A DNA stretch of 64,000 bases from Candidatus Celerinatantimonas neptuna (GCA_911810475.1 OU461276.1:2977501-3041500); one strand, 5' to 3'. Shown: positions 9,154-19,075, numbered from the stretch's first letter. Program-made: numbers and translations. The notes: a model not told the origin generated them from the sequence alone.

Positions 9154-10428
9154 TTAACCATGAAACGGGAATAGAACAGGTAAAAAGAATATCGAAAAAG
9201 CTGTGATGATGATGACTAAAGGTAACGAAGCTTTTAGATAATCTTTCAGCTGATATCCGCCGGGCCCCATAATAATGGTTTGAGCGGGCGCTGCCATAGG
9301 CGTCATGATGGATGTGCTGCCAGCAATTAAAACGCCCATGACTAATGCCCTTGGGTCGACGCCGATTTTGACTGCGGCAGCGGAGACTAATGGAATAAAA
9401 ATCGTGATGGTCGCAAGGTTAGACATCAATTGCGTCATAATCAAAGGAACAATAAAAAATACCGCCATAATGAAGTATGGATTGGTTGAGTTGCCCAATA
9501 GCATTAACATCTCATTTGCTACAACATTGCCAGCTCCGGTCACTTTGATGGCGTGTGATAATGGCAGTACCCCAGCAAATAGAAAGACGGTTGGTAAATG
9601 GATGGAACCTAGTGCTTCTTTTTCAGTGAGTACGCCAAACAGAACAAGAGCACAGGCTCCCAGAGCCGCTAGTACAAACATGGGGGTATGTAATTGTTTG
9701 GCAAATAGCATTGAAACCACTGTGGCACAGATAATCAGATAGGCCAGATTTTCTTTCATTTTGCCCAATGATTTTTGTTCTTGTTTTTTAATGTTGTCCT
9801 GAAATTGTGAATTAGGAATATCGGGTAACAGCCGCCAGCCTATGACAGAAACATAGATTATCGCAATGAAAAAATAAGGTAATCTGGCAATAGCAAATGA
9901 CCAGATTGTGAAAGGAATCGTGCCGCCTGTTTTCATCATGATATCACTGAAAGCCATATTACTGGCACCTTGCCCCAGAAAGGTCATTCCAGTGACAATA
10001 TTGGCAACCACCATGGCCGGGAAAAGTATCTTGCTACGGCTGATATCGACTTCATTGGCAATCCCAATAATCAAAGGTAACATGACGGCCGCAGCGACTG
10101 TGGCACTGGTTAAAATAGCAAGCAGTGCAGCAACAAAACTGGCAATAAAGATCAGTATCTTAGGGTGTGTTTTATAACGCAGTACAATGAGTTGGGCTTT
10201 ACTTAGAATACTGGTTTTAGTGAGCCCGGCACCAATAACAAACATTGCAACAAACATGGCTACATTTTGATTGACGAAGCCTGATAAAGCCTGGGCAGGG
10301 GTTAATACCTTTGTCAGTATTAAGGAAAGGATAATACCGGTTGCAATCAGTGAGAAAGGCATTTTTCCTGACATAAATGCTGCAATGGTGAGTAGCAATA
10401 TAATGATCGTGATAGTCAATGGCGACAT
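9154..10428 (-). CDS. SLC13/DASS-family membrane transporter
   Basis: 424 residues with about eleven hydrophobic segments, including FVNQNVAMFVAMFVIGAGL and ITIFIPLVSAAAVKIGVD. It ends in a hydrophobic helix close to the stop. The internal duplication and a SNLATIT-type re-entrant region fit the divalent-anion/Na+ symporter (CitT/ArsB-like) superfamily. The partner dehydratase 28 bp downstream suggests a sugar acid or dicarboxylate substrate. It is the first gene of the minus-strand operon. Confidence 0.8.
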   Translation of the reverse strand: MSPLTITIIILLLTIAAFMSGKMPFSLIATGIILSLILTKVLTPAQALSGFVNQNVAMFVAMFVIGAGLTKTSILSKAQLIVLRYKTHPKILIFIASFVAALLAILTSATVAAAVMLPLIIGIANEVDISRSKILFPAMVVANIVTGMTFLGQGASNMAFSDIMMKTGGTIPFTIWSFAIARLPYFFIAIIYVSVIGWRLLPDIPNSQFQDNIKKQEQKSLGKMKENLAYLIICATVVSMLFAKQLHTPMFVLAALGACALVLFGVLTEKEALGSIHLPTVFLFAGVLPLSHAIKVTGAGNVVANEMLMLLGNSTNPYFIMAVFFIVPLIMTQLMSNLATITIFIPLVSAAAVKIGVDPRALVMGVLIAGSTSIMTPMAAPAQTIIMGPGGYQLKDYLKASLPLVIIITAFSIFFLPVLFPFHG

Positions 10429-10556
10429 TGCACAGCTCCTGTTTATTCGTCATACCTTTTTCTCTGTTATGAGAGAGGACGACACTCTATTGATGTAGAA
10501 CCGACTGGTGAGTGACAATTTGAGTTGGCGTTAAAGCGTTCCCGATAAAATCATCC

Positions 10557-10597
10557 TATCAACTATAAAGTAATCATTTTTTGATTTTATCAACTAT
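10557..10597. promoter_or_regulatory. Direct repeats upstream of the SLC13/dehydratase operon
   Basis: The 10-mer TATCAACTAT occurs twice, at 10557-10566 and 10588-10597, 31 bp apart (about three helical turns) in the gap between the permease gene and the GNAT gene. Such spacing fits a regulator touching one face of DNA, possibly the LysR encoded downstream. I see no gene in 10429-10786. Confidence 0.4.
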
Positions 10598-10786
10598 GAT
10601 CTCATTTTTTATGTCGATATAGATTTGTTAATCAAAACGAGAAATGGATCTATTTTCGATTAAGAAAGACTATCTGGGGGAAAATGAGTTTTTATTGTTG
10701 GTTGTTGAATCGGTTTGTTACAAGAAGGGAGTGACTGCATTGGTTTTTCTTTTAATCAATGCAGCTCTGCAGATTTTGATTTGTGA

Positions 10787-11284
10787 TTAAAATAGTGGGC
10801 TTCGACGTTCATAGAGCCAGGTATCACGCCAGACGCCATGATGACGAGCGATTTTTTCCCGGACACCAATTTTACGAAACCCGAGTCGTTCATGGAGTTT
10901 GATACTGGCTGTGTTTTCGGGGAAGATACTGGCCATGAGCGTCCAGCACCCTGATTGTTCTGACTGATCAATCAGATAAGCAAGTAGTGCACGACCAACA
11001 CCTTGTCCTTTGGCCTTATCGGCAATGTAAATACTGTGTTCCAGAATGCCCTGATAGACTTTTCGGCTTGATACCTGAGATACGGCCACCCATCCCAGAA
11101 TCGTTTGATCCGATGTCTGTGCAACATAGCGTAACGTATCAAGGTGAGAGCGATCCCAATCGGTATAGGTTGGAACCTCTGTTTGAAATGTTGCCATCCG
11201 GCTATCGAGGCCTTGCTGATAGATAGTACTGACTTGTTCCCAATGATGGTGAATCATGGGTGTAATCTGAAATTTAGCCGACAT
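10787..11284 (-). CDS. GNAT N-acetyltransferase (phosphinothricin/methionine-sulfone acetyltransferase type)
   Basis: About 165 residues with the acetyl-CoA motif KGQGVGRALLAYLI and a C-terminal LGFRKIGVREKIARHHGVWRDT, typical of the Pat/MnaT branch that acetylates phosphinothricin or methionine sulfone and sulfoximine. The start at 11284 follows AAGGAGA and gives the family's usual length; a longer frame begins 24 bp upstream without a better site. The gene stands alone between the sugar-acid operon and the dha operon. Substrate is inferred only at family level. Confidence 0.85.
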   Translation of the reverse strand: MSAKFQITPMIHHHWEQVSTIYQQGLDSRMATFQTEVPTYTDWDRSHLDTLRYVAQTSDQTILGWVAVSQVSSRKVYQGILEHSIYIADKAKGQGVGRALLAYLIDQSEQSGCWTLMASIFPENTASIKLHERLGFRKIGVREKIARHHGVWRDTWLYERRSPLF

Positions 11285-11391
11285 GAAATCTCCTTGTAAT
11301 GAGCTCATTTATTCTGCCTGCCAATTTATGATTATTCAATTGAGCCGGGTGTTTTTTTGTGTCGATACGAAATATCTTCTTATCAAGATGC

Positions 11392-11424
11392 AAAAAAGCC
11401 AGTCGGCGGGTAGGCCAGACTGGC
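11392..11424 (-). terminator. Rho-independent terminator after dhaM
   Basis: On the minus strand a GCCAGTC / GACTGGC stem is followed by six T residues. It lies 19 bp beyond the dhaM stop and probably ends the glpF-dhaKLM transcript. Confidence 0.8.
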
Positions 11425-11443
11425 AAAGGTGATTTTATGAGCA

Positions 11444-13957
11444 TTATTTTATAAGTGCTTGTACCTCTTTTAATGTACTTGCTTTAAGGAGTTGTTCAGC
11501 TGCCTGTGATGCCTGATTAAAGTGGGTATTGCGAACGGCTGATTTGACGGCTGCAATTCGAATAGAACTCATACTTAGCTCATCAACGCCCAGCCCAATC
11601 AGATAAGGCGTGAGTCTGGCATCACCGGCCATTTCACCACAAATACCAATTTTTATACCGGCCTGATGGGCTGCATCAATCGCTGTTTTGATCATGCTTA
11701 AAACGGCTGGCTGTTGTGTCGATATGAGATGAGCGACTGACTCATTTCCTCTATCGGCTGCCATCACATATTGGGTGAGATCATTGGTCCCTATACTGAA
11801 AAAGTCGGCATGTTGTGCCAACGCTTTTGCATTAGCGACTGCTGAAGGGATTTCTATCATGATCCCCACCTTCGGTAATGCACATTGAAGCCCAGAAGTG
11901 AGTAATTCTGACTGGGCCTCCTGTAGCAGTGATTTCGCAGCCAATAATTCCTCAACGCACGAAATCATCGGGAACATGATCTGAAGGTTGTTATGCTCGG
12001 CAAAACTTCTCAGCAATGCCCGTAACTGGACTTTAAATACATCTGGATTTTCCAGACACAGGCGAATACCCCGACATCCCAGAAAAGGATTGTCTTCAGT
12101 TCGTTGTTGCAGATAAGGGAGTGGCTTGTCTCCGCCGATGTCCAGTGTTCTGACGATGACCGGGTGATCGTGAAAAGAAGCGGCGATATCGCTGTAAAAA
12201 CGGGTTTGTTCTTCTTCAGTTGGGGCCTTGTTCATATCCATGAATAAAAATTCACTTCGTAACAGGCCTACTCCCTGGGCCTGGCGTGACAGGGCTAATC
12301 TGGCATCTTCACGATTAGCGATATTGGCTACGATTTCAATTGACTGACCATCTCGCGTTACAGCCGGAAGTGCAGCTTCTGCCTGTTCCTGTTCTAACTG
12401 GCGTTGATGCTCATCGAGTTTATTCTGGTATTCATGGAGCTGAGCTTTGTCCGGCGACAGCCAGATTTTTCCCTGAGTTCCATCTAAAATGACGCGTTGT
12501 CCTTCTCTGTGGTGTTTAAGGAGTTCGCAAACCCCCATGACCGCAGGGATCCCCAGAGAACGGGCCAGGATGGCACAATGAGAGGTACTGCCTCCTTTTT
12601 CCAGACAAATGCCTTTTACTAAATCTGGATCCAATTGCGCGGTATCTGAAGGCGATAGATCGCTGGCGAGTAAAATCACAGGTTCTGAAAATGATAATGG
12701 ACTGTGTTGTTGCCCGGTTAGGGATTGCATAACGCGTCGGCCTATATCATAGATATCATGGGCTCTTTGAGTCAGGTAGCTGTCAGTTGATGCCTGATAG
12801 GCCTCTGCTGTTTCTTTAATGACGGTTGTCCAGGCTTGTTCGGCAATGATTTGCCGATGAATAAGCGCTTCAACCTGCTTTGTTAGCTCGGGATCGGTAA
12901 GCATCTGTTGATGCGCTTTAAAAATTTCAAGTTCATTGCTGCTGACCTTCCCATCCATTTTTTTGATCAGTTGATCCAGTTCGAAGCAGGATTGTCCAAT
13001 TGCGTCTTTGAACCGGTTTATCTCAGTTTGAAATGTCGTAAATGAACGTTTTGGATAATCTGGTATGGTGGCTTTGAGTTTTACAGCGGGCGCAATGGCT
13101 AGGCCATCTGAAGCGGCAATTCCAAGCTTCGCGCCATCTTGTATTCTGGGACGATTGGCCGGGGAGCGTTTTGTATTCAGTGGCAGCTGAACGGCGATCG
13201 GTGTTGTTTGTGCTATGTCCTCACCAAAATGTGATTGGGCCAGTTCACTAAATGCTTCGATTGCTTGTCTGGCATCGCTCCCCTGAGTAGTACAGGTGAT
13301 GGTGTCGTTTTGTTTTACGCCAAGTAGCGCGATTTTATTGATGCTTTTTGCACTGGCTTGTCGCTCACCTTTGGTCAGTTTCATGTCAGCGGTAAATTGG
13401 TTTGCCATGGTGACGATTGCCGCTGCCGGGCGGGCATGGATCCCATGGGGATTCTTCACCTGCCAGCTGAACTGATATTGTGCCCTGTCATCGGCCGGTG
13501 CTTCTTGGGGATCCGTATCGGTTCCGGTGGCCAGAGGTAGCGCGCTGGTTTGTTCAAGCGTTTCATATTTGGCGATAATCGCACGATGGGTTTCATGGAG
13601 AACCTGTTCAAGAGACAGACCCGACGCGGCAGAAACGCCAGCCACCATGGTGCCTTCGACCAATGGCGCAGCACAGACTTTCACCGCATTTGCTTTGTCA
13701 TCGTCTAATAGCTCAAGGGCCATATCGGTGCTTAAAATAGCACTGCCCATATCAACCAGAACTAATACACCATCGGGCGAATAAACGGCTTCAATCGCGT
13801 TCATTACGGCGATGGGATCGGTTCCAATGGGATTTTCCGGGTCATCAATTCCGGCTGCAACTGCCATATTGACTTTTCCCTGAGTCATTTGAGATGCCAG
13901 CGTATAGAGACCTTCGGCCAGCAGCTTGCTGTGTGAAACAATTACAATACTTACCAT
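11444..13957 (-). CDS. dhaM: DhaM with complete enzyme I: PTS phosphoryl donor for dihydroxyacetone kinase
   Basis: 837 residues in three parts. Residues 1-130 are an EIIA-mannose-type DhaM domain with active His9 (IVIVSHSK). About 160-250 is an HPr domain (NPHGIHARPAA). About 270-837 is a full enzyme I, with the phospho-His motif GGSTSHCAILARS and the PEP-binding motifs LDIGGDKPLPYL, FSIGTNDLTQY and GICGEMAGD. E. coli DhaM has only a truncated enzyme I, so this version could take phosphate directly from PEP and pass it down its own chain to DhaL-bound ADP. It is last in the glpF-dhaK-dhaL-dhaM operon. Confidence 0.92.
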   Translation of the reverse strand: MVSIVIVSHSKLLAEGLYTLASQMTQGKVNMAVAAGIDDPENPIGTDPIAVMNAIEAVYSPDGVLVLVDMGSAILSTDMALELLDDDKANAVKVCAAPLVEGTMVAGVSAASGLSLEQVLHETHRAIIAKYETLEQTSALPLATGTDTDPQEAPADDRAQYQFSWQVKNPHGIHARPAAAIVTMANQFTADMKLTKGERQASAKSINKIALLGVKQNDTITCTTQGSDARQAIEAFSELAQSHFGEDIAQTTPIAVQLPLNTKRSPANRPRIQDGAKLGIAASDGLAIAPAVKLKATIPDYPKRSFTTFQTEINRFKDAIGQSCFELDQLIKKMDGKVSSNELEIFKAHQQMLTDPELTKQVEALIHRQIIAEQAWTTVIKETAEAYQASTDSYLTQRAHDIYDIGRRVMQSLTGQQHSPLSFSEPVILLASDLSPSDTAQLDPDLVKGICLEKGGSTSHCAILARSLGIPAVMGVCELLKHHREGQRVILDGTQGKIWLSPDKAQLHEYQNKLDEHQRQLEQEQAEAALPAVTRDGQSIEIVANIANREDARLALSRQAQGVGLLRSEFLFMDMNKAPTEEEQTRFYSDIAASFHDHPVIVRTLDIGGDKPLPYLQQRTEDNPFLGCRGIRLCLENPDVFKVQLRALLRSFAEHNNLQIMFPMISCVEELLAAKSLLQEAQSELLTSGLQCALPKVGIMIEIPSAVANAKALAQHADFFSIGTNDLTQYVMAADRGNESVAHLISTQQPAVLSMIKTAIDAAHQAGIKIGICGEMAGDARLTPYLIGLGVDELSMSSIRIAAVKSAVRNTHFNQASQAAEQLLKASTLKEVQALIK

Positions 13958-14077
13958 CTTAGAAACCTATTTTGAGGTTATGTAACGACCTCAACGTTAT
14001 TCGATGAGATGTGTCACCCGGGCGCTGCATCGGATTGATTTGCATAAGAATAGCCCGGGGATATGGCTGTTCTATGT

Positions 14078-14701
14078 TTAAGCGATGCTTTCACAAAATG
14101 CTTTAAACAACAAAAAGGAAGAGGTTGCCCCCGGATCCTGATGTCCGGATGATCGTTCACCTAAGTAACTGGCCCGACCTTTTTTAGCTGTCATTGCAAT
14201 GGTACTTTTCATCCCTTGTTCTGCGGCTGCCAGGGCCTTAGCCAAACCTTCGGATAAGCTCAGATCTTGTGATTGCTGCAAAGCTTTAACAAGAGCGTCT
14301 TGGGTATCAACCATCGTTTTGTCGCCAATCTCGGCTTTTCCCCGTTGTTGTACGCCTTTTAATGCATCAGTAAACATGGCAGTGACTTCGTTAAGAGAGA
14401 GTTCTTCTTTTGCCATGACACTGCTTGCTGCACGAATAAAAAAGGTGCCATAGAGCGGACCACTTGCGCCACCAATGCTGGAAAGTAACGTCATTCCGGT
14501 TGTTTTTAGAATGGTTCCGATATCCTTATTGGATATGCTCGGTAGTTTTTCCATAACTTTTCGAAATCCACGGTTCATATTCAGACCGTGATCGGCATCG
14601 CCGATTTCACGATCTAATTCGGTCAGAAAATCCTGGTTTTGCTCAAAAACTGAAGCTGATTTGTCCAGCCATGCCACAATCTGCTCTTTTGTTACCGTCA
14701 T
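14078..14701 (-). CDS. dhaL: Dihydroxyacetone kinase ADP-binding subunit DhaL
   Basis: 207 residues with EIGDADHGLNMNRGF (Mg-ADP aspartates), SIGGASGPLYGTFF, and the C-terminal GRASYLGERSSGHQDPGA of DhaL. DhaL keeps a permanently bound ADP that is rephosphorylated by DhaM and passes phosphate to dihydroxyacetone on DhaK. It starts 17 bp after the dhaK stop, with TAAAGGAG upstream. The gap of 120 bp before dhaM contains GC-rich partial repeats but no clear terminator. Confidence 0.95.
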   Translation of the reverse strand: MTVTKEQIVAWLDKSASVFEQNQDFLTELDREIGDADHGLNMNRGFRKVMEKLPSISNKDIGTILKTTGMTLLSSIGGASGPLYGTFFIRAASSVMAKEELSLNEVTAMFTDALKGVQQRGKAEIGDKTMVDTQDALVKALQQSQDLSLSEGLAKALAAAEQGMKSTIAMTAKKGRASYLGERSSGHQDPGATSSFLLFKAFCESIA

Positions 14702-14718
14702 ACCATTTTACTCCTTTG

Positions 14719-15783
14719 CTAAATTCCCCAACGTAATGCCGGTGTTTTGACTGGCGCATCCCAAAGAGACAACATTTGATCATCAACTTTCAGTACCGTG
14801 ATTGAAAAGCCTTGCATATCAATGGAGCTACAGTAACTGCCGACCAGGTTTCTTTCTACTATCATTCCTTTTTCATCAAGCAGCTGGGCAACTTTGCGAT
14901 AGGTGATATAAAGCTCTGACTGAGGTGCATTCCCTAAGCTGTTAATCAGAACAATAACTCGATCGCCTTGTTCCAGAGGTTCGGTGACGCGTTGTTCTTC
15001 AATCCAGTCTCCGGCATCGTTGTCCCATTGACGAACTGTGCGAGTGTAAGGTGTGTTATCAAAAATCTGATCCATCATATCTTGGGTGAGTGCATCGCCG
15101 TGGATGAACTTTCGACGTTCAATTCCTGGTTCTCCATGGATGCCGACGCCAAATTCGATTTCGTCATCAGCGAGTTCAAAACTTGGTTTACCGGCTGCAG
15201 GAACAGTGCAGGCCCCCATGGCGACCCCAATAGAGCGCCCCTGGTTGGCGATTTGTTTTGCCAGATTTGCGCATTGGGTCAGACTATAGCCATTTTCGCT
15301 GGCTGCACCGAGCAGCTTTTCTGCTAAAACAGTTAGAGCTACACCGCGACGTCCTGCTGTGTACAGGCTATCTTTGACAGCAACATCGTCGTCAATGAGT
15401 GCTACCTGAACAGGTATGCCATCACTATGTAATAATTCAACGGCTGTCTCAAAATTTAATACATCGCCGGTGTAATTTTTGACAATAAAGAGAACGCCTT
15501 CACCGTGATTTACCTGTTCTCCACATTCATACATTTGATCGGGGGTAGGTGAGGTAAACATCTCTCCAGGGCATGCCCCATCCAGCATGCCTAGTCCGAC
15601 AAACCCACTGTGCATCGGTTCATGACCACTGCCACCTCCGGAAACCAGTGCGACTTTAGGTTTATCTTTAACGCGAGTGACGTAAAAAGGGTCCAGATTG
15701 ACATTTAATTCCTGATGAGCTTTAGCCATTCCTTCTAATGTTTCTTTGACTACATCATCGATCTTATTGATCATCTTTTTCAT
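14719..15783 (-). CDS. dhaK: Dihydroxyacetone kinase substrate-binding subunit DhaK
   Basis: 354 residues with [18 protein letters not shown] at the N terminus, [13 protein letters not shown], and [11 protein letters not shown], whose histidine forms the covalent hemiaminal with dihydroxyacetone. Length matches bacterial DhaK (about 356). With DhaL and DhaM it phosphorylates dihydroxyacetone to DHAP using PEP. It follows the glycerol facilitator gene by 48 bp, so the operon takes in glycerol or dihydroxyacetone and delivers it to glycolysis. No glycerol dehydrogenase gene is present in the window. Confidence 0.96.
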   Translation of the reverse strand: MKKMINKIDDVVKETLEGMAKAHQELNVNLDPFYVTRVKDKPKVALVSGGGSGHEPMHSGFVGLGMLDGACPGEMFTSPTPDQMYECGEQVNHGEGVLFIVKNYTGDVLNFETAVELLHSDGIPVQVALIDDDVAVKDSLYTAGRRGVALTVLAEKLLGAASENGYSLTQCANLAKQIANQGRSIGVAMGACTVPAAGKPSFELADDEIEFGVGIHGEPGIERRKFIHGDALTQDMMDQIFDNTPYTRTVRQWDNDAGDWIEEQRVTEPLEQGDRVIVLINSLGNAPQSELYITYRKVAQLLDEKGMIVERNLVGSYCSSIDMQGFSITVLKVDDQMLSLWDAPVKTPALRWGI

Positions 15784-15831
15784 GGTAATGTCCTTGTCGA
15801 GTTCAACGTATTTTTATGTTTTATGAGCTAG

Positions 15832-16557
15832 TTACCAGCTAAATAGAGGGATTAATATCGTGTAAAGTGCAGCGCCGATGACGCCACCAACGATAGGGCC
15901 TATGACGGGAACCCAGGCGTATTGCCAGTCAGAATCGCCTTTATTTTTGATAGGTAGCAACATATGGGCAATTCTGGGCATCAGATCCCGAGCCGGATTA
16001 ATGGCATAACCTGTCGGACCGCCTAAAGAGAGACCAATCGCATAGACCAGAATTCCCACCGCATAAGGGCCGAAGCCGGAAGCAATGCCGTTATGACTAT
16101 TGAATATGGCAATAATACCGAATACCAGCATGGCTGTGCCGATCATTTCTGTGACGAAGTTCCACTTTGCATCACGAATGGCTGGGCCTGTTGAAAATGT
16201 AGCCAGGATCAAACCAGAATCTTCGGTTTCATCATAATGGCGTTTATAGGTTAGCCAGACGATAATTGCGCCGAGAAATGCTCCGACGGCCTGTCCGGCC
16301 AGATAGAGAGGAACAACGCTACTGGGTAGTTTACCGATGGCCCACATGCCAATAGTCACGGCCGGATTTAAGTGGGCACCACTGACCCATCCAACGGCAT
16401 AGACGCCGATAGCGACTGCAAATGCCCATCCTGCTGAGATGACTATCCATCCCGAGTTTTCTCCTTTGCTGTTTTTTAATACGACGTTTGCGACCACCCC
16501 ATTGCCCAGCAGGACAAGTATCATGGTGCCGACAAGCTCTGCTATAAAAATGTTCAT
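15832..16557 (-). CDS. glpF: Glycerol/dihydroxyacetone facilitator (aquaglyceroporin, GlpF family)
   Basis: About 241 residues with six hydrophobic helices and both pore motifs: GAHLNPAVTIG in the first half and GYAINPARDLMPRI in the second. The aspartate after the second NPAR marks glycerol-conducting members. The start was placed at 16557 (MNIFIAELVG), after AAGG, rather than 54 bp upstream. It is the first gene of the operon with dhaKLM, and supplies glycerol or dihydroxyacetone by facilitated diffusion. The divergent neighbour is dhaR. Confidence 0.93.
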   Translation of the reverse strand: MNIFIAELVGTMILVLLGNGVVANVVLKNSKGENSGWIVISAGWAFAVAIGVYAVGWVSGAHLNPAVTIGMWAIGKLPSSVVPLYLAGQAVGAFLGAIIVWLTYKRHYDETEDSGLILATFSTGPAIRDAKWNFVTEMIGTAMLVFGIIAIFNSHNGIASGFGPYAVGILVYAIGLSLGGPTGYAINPARDLMPRIAHMLLPIKNKGDSDWQYAWVPVIGPIVGGVIGAALYTILIPLFSW

Positions 16558-16658
16558 CCGTTTTACCTTATTGTATTTATTCAAGCTAATTGGTTCAGCT
16601 TTCGGGTACACGGTTAAACTAACGGATCCTTAAATCACGCATCAAAACTAATTTTTTT

Positions 16659-16887
16659 GTTTCAATATGAAACTAATAATTTTTGGATGATGTTTAATTA
16701 TGAAACGTTTTTAGAGTCTTTATTATTTTATTTGAACTGGCTCATTGCTTGGCTATTTGATTCTTTGAAGATGTAGAGTCTTTATGGCGAGCATTAATGC
16801 TGATTTTTATGTGGAAGTGTTCACAGTTTCTATAATTTGCCTTTCACAGATGAATTATCATTAAGCTATTTTGTTTCAAAATGAAAT
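16659..16887. promoter_or_regulatory. Three copies of an inverted repeat in the glpF-dhaR gap (candidate DhaR operators)
   Basis: GTTTCA-N3-TGAAAC occurs at 16659-16673 (perfect), 16692-16706 (GTTTAATTATGAAAC, one change) and 16873-16887 (GTTTCAAAATGAAAT, one change). The first two are 33 bp apart near glpF and the third is nearer dhaR. The most natural reader is DhaR, which would then control both the operon and itself; that is inferred from position. Confidence 0.6.
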
Positions 16888-16902
16888 AAAATTTGTGTGA
16901 TT

Positions 16903-17004
16903 TAACCCAATTCAGAATAAGAAGTCGCAATGGAATCATGATTTATTCATATTGTGTCAGGCTTGTTTTCTGATGCGGGCTTTAACGCTGAAAGAAGTTT
17001 AATT
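16903..17004. repeat. Degenerate partial copy of the TA-flanked small element
   Basis: This stretch aligns with the left two thirds of the intact element at 26881-27017. Shared blocks include ATAAGAAGTC, CTTGTTTTCTGATG and TTTAACGC, with scattered changes between them. The copy lacks the right end and runs up to the dhaR ribosome site, so the relic may have supplied part of the dhaR leader. Confidence 0.7.
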
Positions 17005-17017
17005 TAAAGGGGATATT

Positions 17018-18991
17018 TTGGTCGATAAAAACTGGCTCGTATCTCGCGTTGGAACGGATCCTAAAGTGTTCTGGAATCGATACATCGTTAATGGGAGAGT
17101 GGATGACTGGAATGACCCCTATGATCCACATCTTAAAGAGGTATGGCAACGTTGCCAGCGACGTCAGCGTTATAATCACTGGCCTGCGTTAAGTTATGCG
17201 AAGGGTGTGACTTTTTCATCGATTAAGCGGGGTAAATCTCATCTGATTGATATTGCTATACCTGTCTTAGAAGATATTTTTGAATTCCTGGAAAACAGGT
17301 GTGCGGCATTGCTGTTAACTGATGAAAGTGGCTGTACGCTGAGTATTTGTGCTGATAAGGCTATGTTGGCCCGTCTTCAGCCTTTGGGCCTTAGTGAAGG
17401 GGTTTATTGGCGTGAAGCAACGATGGGAAATAATGCTATTTCGAGCGCAATAAAGTTGGCAGCAACCACAGAGACGGTAGGGTATCAACATTTTAATCAG
17501 GCTTTGCATTCATTTGCCTGTTATGCCTCACCGCTGTTCAACAGCCGTGGTGATATTCTGGGAACCGTTGCGTTGTTTATATCAGTATCATCGGCGAGTA
17601 AGACGGCTCAGGGGCTGATTTACTCGGCGTCTAAAGAAATTGCCGGTAATTTATATGCCGAGCATTGTCTGAGTGAATCGAATCAGCATCTGAGTGAAAT
17701 GTATGTATTGCTCGAAGGGGTAGAAGAAGGGGTCTTGGCCTGGAATTCAAGGGGGGTTATTCATTATCTGAATCAGAAAGGAAGTGATCTTTTAGATATT
17801 CAGAGTCGGAGGGTTCTTGGTTGTCATATTGAGGCGGTTCTACATCTCCCACAGCGAATTTTATTGGCGATCGAAAATGCTCAGGAACTACCGATGTTTG
17901 AAACGACTATCGAAAGTAATCAAAAGCTGATATCACTTTTGATTTCGCTACAATTGGTGAAAGATGAGCAAAATCAGGTTCATTCTTACATTGTGTTGAT
18001 GCATCCGATAGAGCATATTCGTCAGTTGGTTCATCATCAAGCCGGTAATATGGCTCATCTGACCTTTGATGATATTGCGTGTTGTTCTGAGAAAATGCAA
18101 AAAATTCTTAAAGTGGCCAGACATGCAGCTAAAGGAAGGGGAGCCGTATTATTACATGGTGAAGAGGGGCTTGGGAAAAGTGATTTGGCACAGGCAATTC
18201 ATAATGCCAGTGAACGTCGTGAGCAGGCTTTTATTGCAATCAATTGTCAGGCAATTCCCAGAGGCGTTATGACAACTGAGTTTCTGGGGGCTGATCCAAG
18301 TAGTGATAATCCATTTCCTTCTAAATTTGAATTGGCTAATGGTGGTACTTTGTTTTTAGAGCATATAGAAAGTTTGAATACTGAAGTACAGGCTGCATTG
18401 TTGCATCTATTGAAAACCGGTTTAGTTAATCGATTGGACCATGCTATTGTTCCGGTTGATGTCCGTATTATTGCATCATCTGATATGGATTTAAGCCAGT
18501 ATGTCGATGAACATCGGTTCGGCAGACAGTTGATGTATGAATTACAGTCATTTGACATCGAAGTTCCACCATTAAGAGAGAGATCTGAGGATATTACGTG
18601 GTTAGTGACTCGTTATCTGAAACTCTTAAGTGGTGAAACAGGCCATGATGTTTCGCTCTCTGATGATGCGATGGCTATTTTGATTCAGTATCAATGGCCG
18701 GGAAATAGTCGGGAATTACGAAATGTGCTTGAACGTTCATTAAGTTTCAGTGATGAGGGGAAAATAGAAATTGATAATTTGCCTGACTCTCTTGTTCAAC
18801 AGGCTACAAATGGTTCGGGTAGGACAGAATCATTATATTCACTGGCTGAGGCAGAAAAAAAAACAATTATTACAGCAGGTCAGTATTATTATGGTAAACC
18901 CGGGAAAATGTGTAGTGAGCTGGGAATTAGCCGTACATCACTTTGGCGAAAGCTGAAATATTACAAGATTGATTTAGATGAATTTAAGTAA
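17018..18991 (+). CDS. dhaR: DhaR, activator of the dihydroxyacetone kinase operon
   Basis: 657 residues from a TTG start preceded by AAAGGGG. It has an N-terminal GAF-like sensor region, a PAS segment (YVLLEGVEEGVLAWNSRG), a AAA+ domain and a Fis-type helix-turn-helix (GKMCSELGISRTSLWRKL). The Walker A is altered to GEEGLGKSD, and the sigma54-contact GAFTGA motif is replaced by LGADPSSDNPF. E. coli DhaR also lacks GAFTGA and acts on a sigma70 promoter, so this protein should as well. In E. coli DhaK and DhaL compete for DhaR to report substrate level. It is divergent from glpF-dhaKLM. Confidence 0.9.
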   Translation: MVDKNWLVSRVGTDPKVFWNRYIVNGRVDDWNDPYDPHLKEVWQRCQRRQRYNHWPALSYAKGVTFSSIKRGKSHLIDIAIPVLEDIFEFLENRCAALLLTDESGCTLSICADKAMLARLQPLGLSEGVYWREATMGNNAISSAIKLAATTETVGYQHFNQALHSFACYASPLFNSRGDILGTVALFISVSSASKTAQGLIYSASKEIAGNLYAEHCLSESNQHLSEMYVLLEGVEEGVLAWNSRGVIHYLNQKGSDLLDIQSRRVLGCHIEAVLHLPQRILLAIENAQELPMFETTIESNQKLISLLISLQLVKDEQNQVHSYIVLMHPIEHIRQLVHHQAGNMAHLTFDDIACCSEKMQKILKVARHAAKGRGAVLLHGEEGLGKSDLAQAIHNASERREQAFIAINCQAIPRGVMTTEFLGADPSSDNPFPSKFELANGGTLFLEHIESLNTEVQAALLHLLKTGLVNRLDHAIVPVDVRIIASSDMDLSQYVDEHRFGRQLMYELQSFDIEVPPLRERSEDITWLVTRYLKLLSGETGHDVSLSDDAMAILIQYQWPGNSRELRNVLERSLSFSDEGKIEIDNLPDSLVQQATNGSGRTESLYSLAEAEKKTIITAGQYYYGKPGKMCSELGISRTSLWRKLKYYKIDLDEFK

Positions 18992-19075
18992 ATCTGATAT
19001 TTATTTCTAGAAATCATAAAAACTATATCCTCTGATTATTTATAACTAGATTAAATAAATTTGAGTATTCTGATT

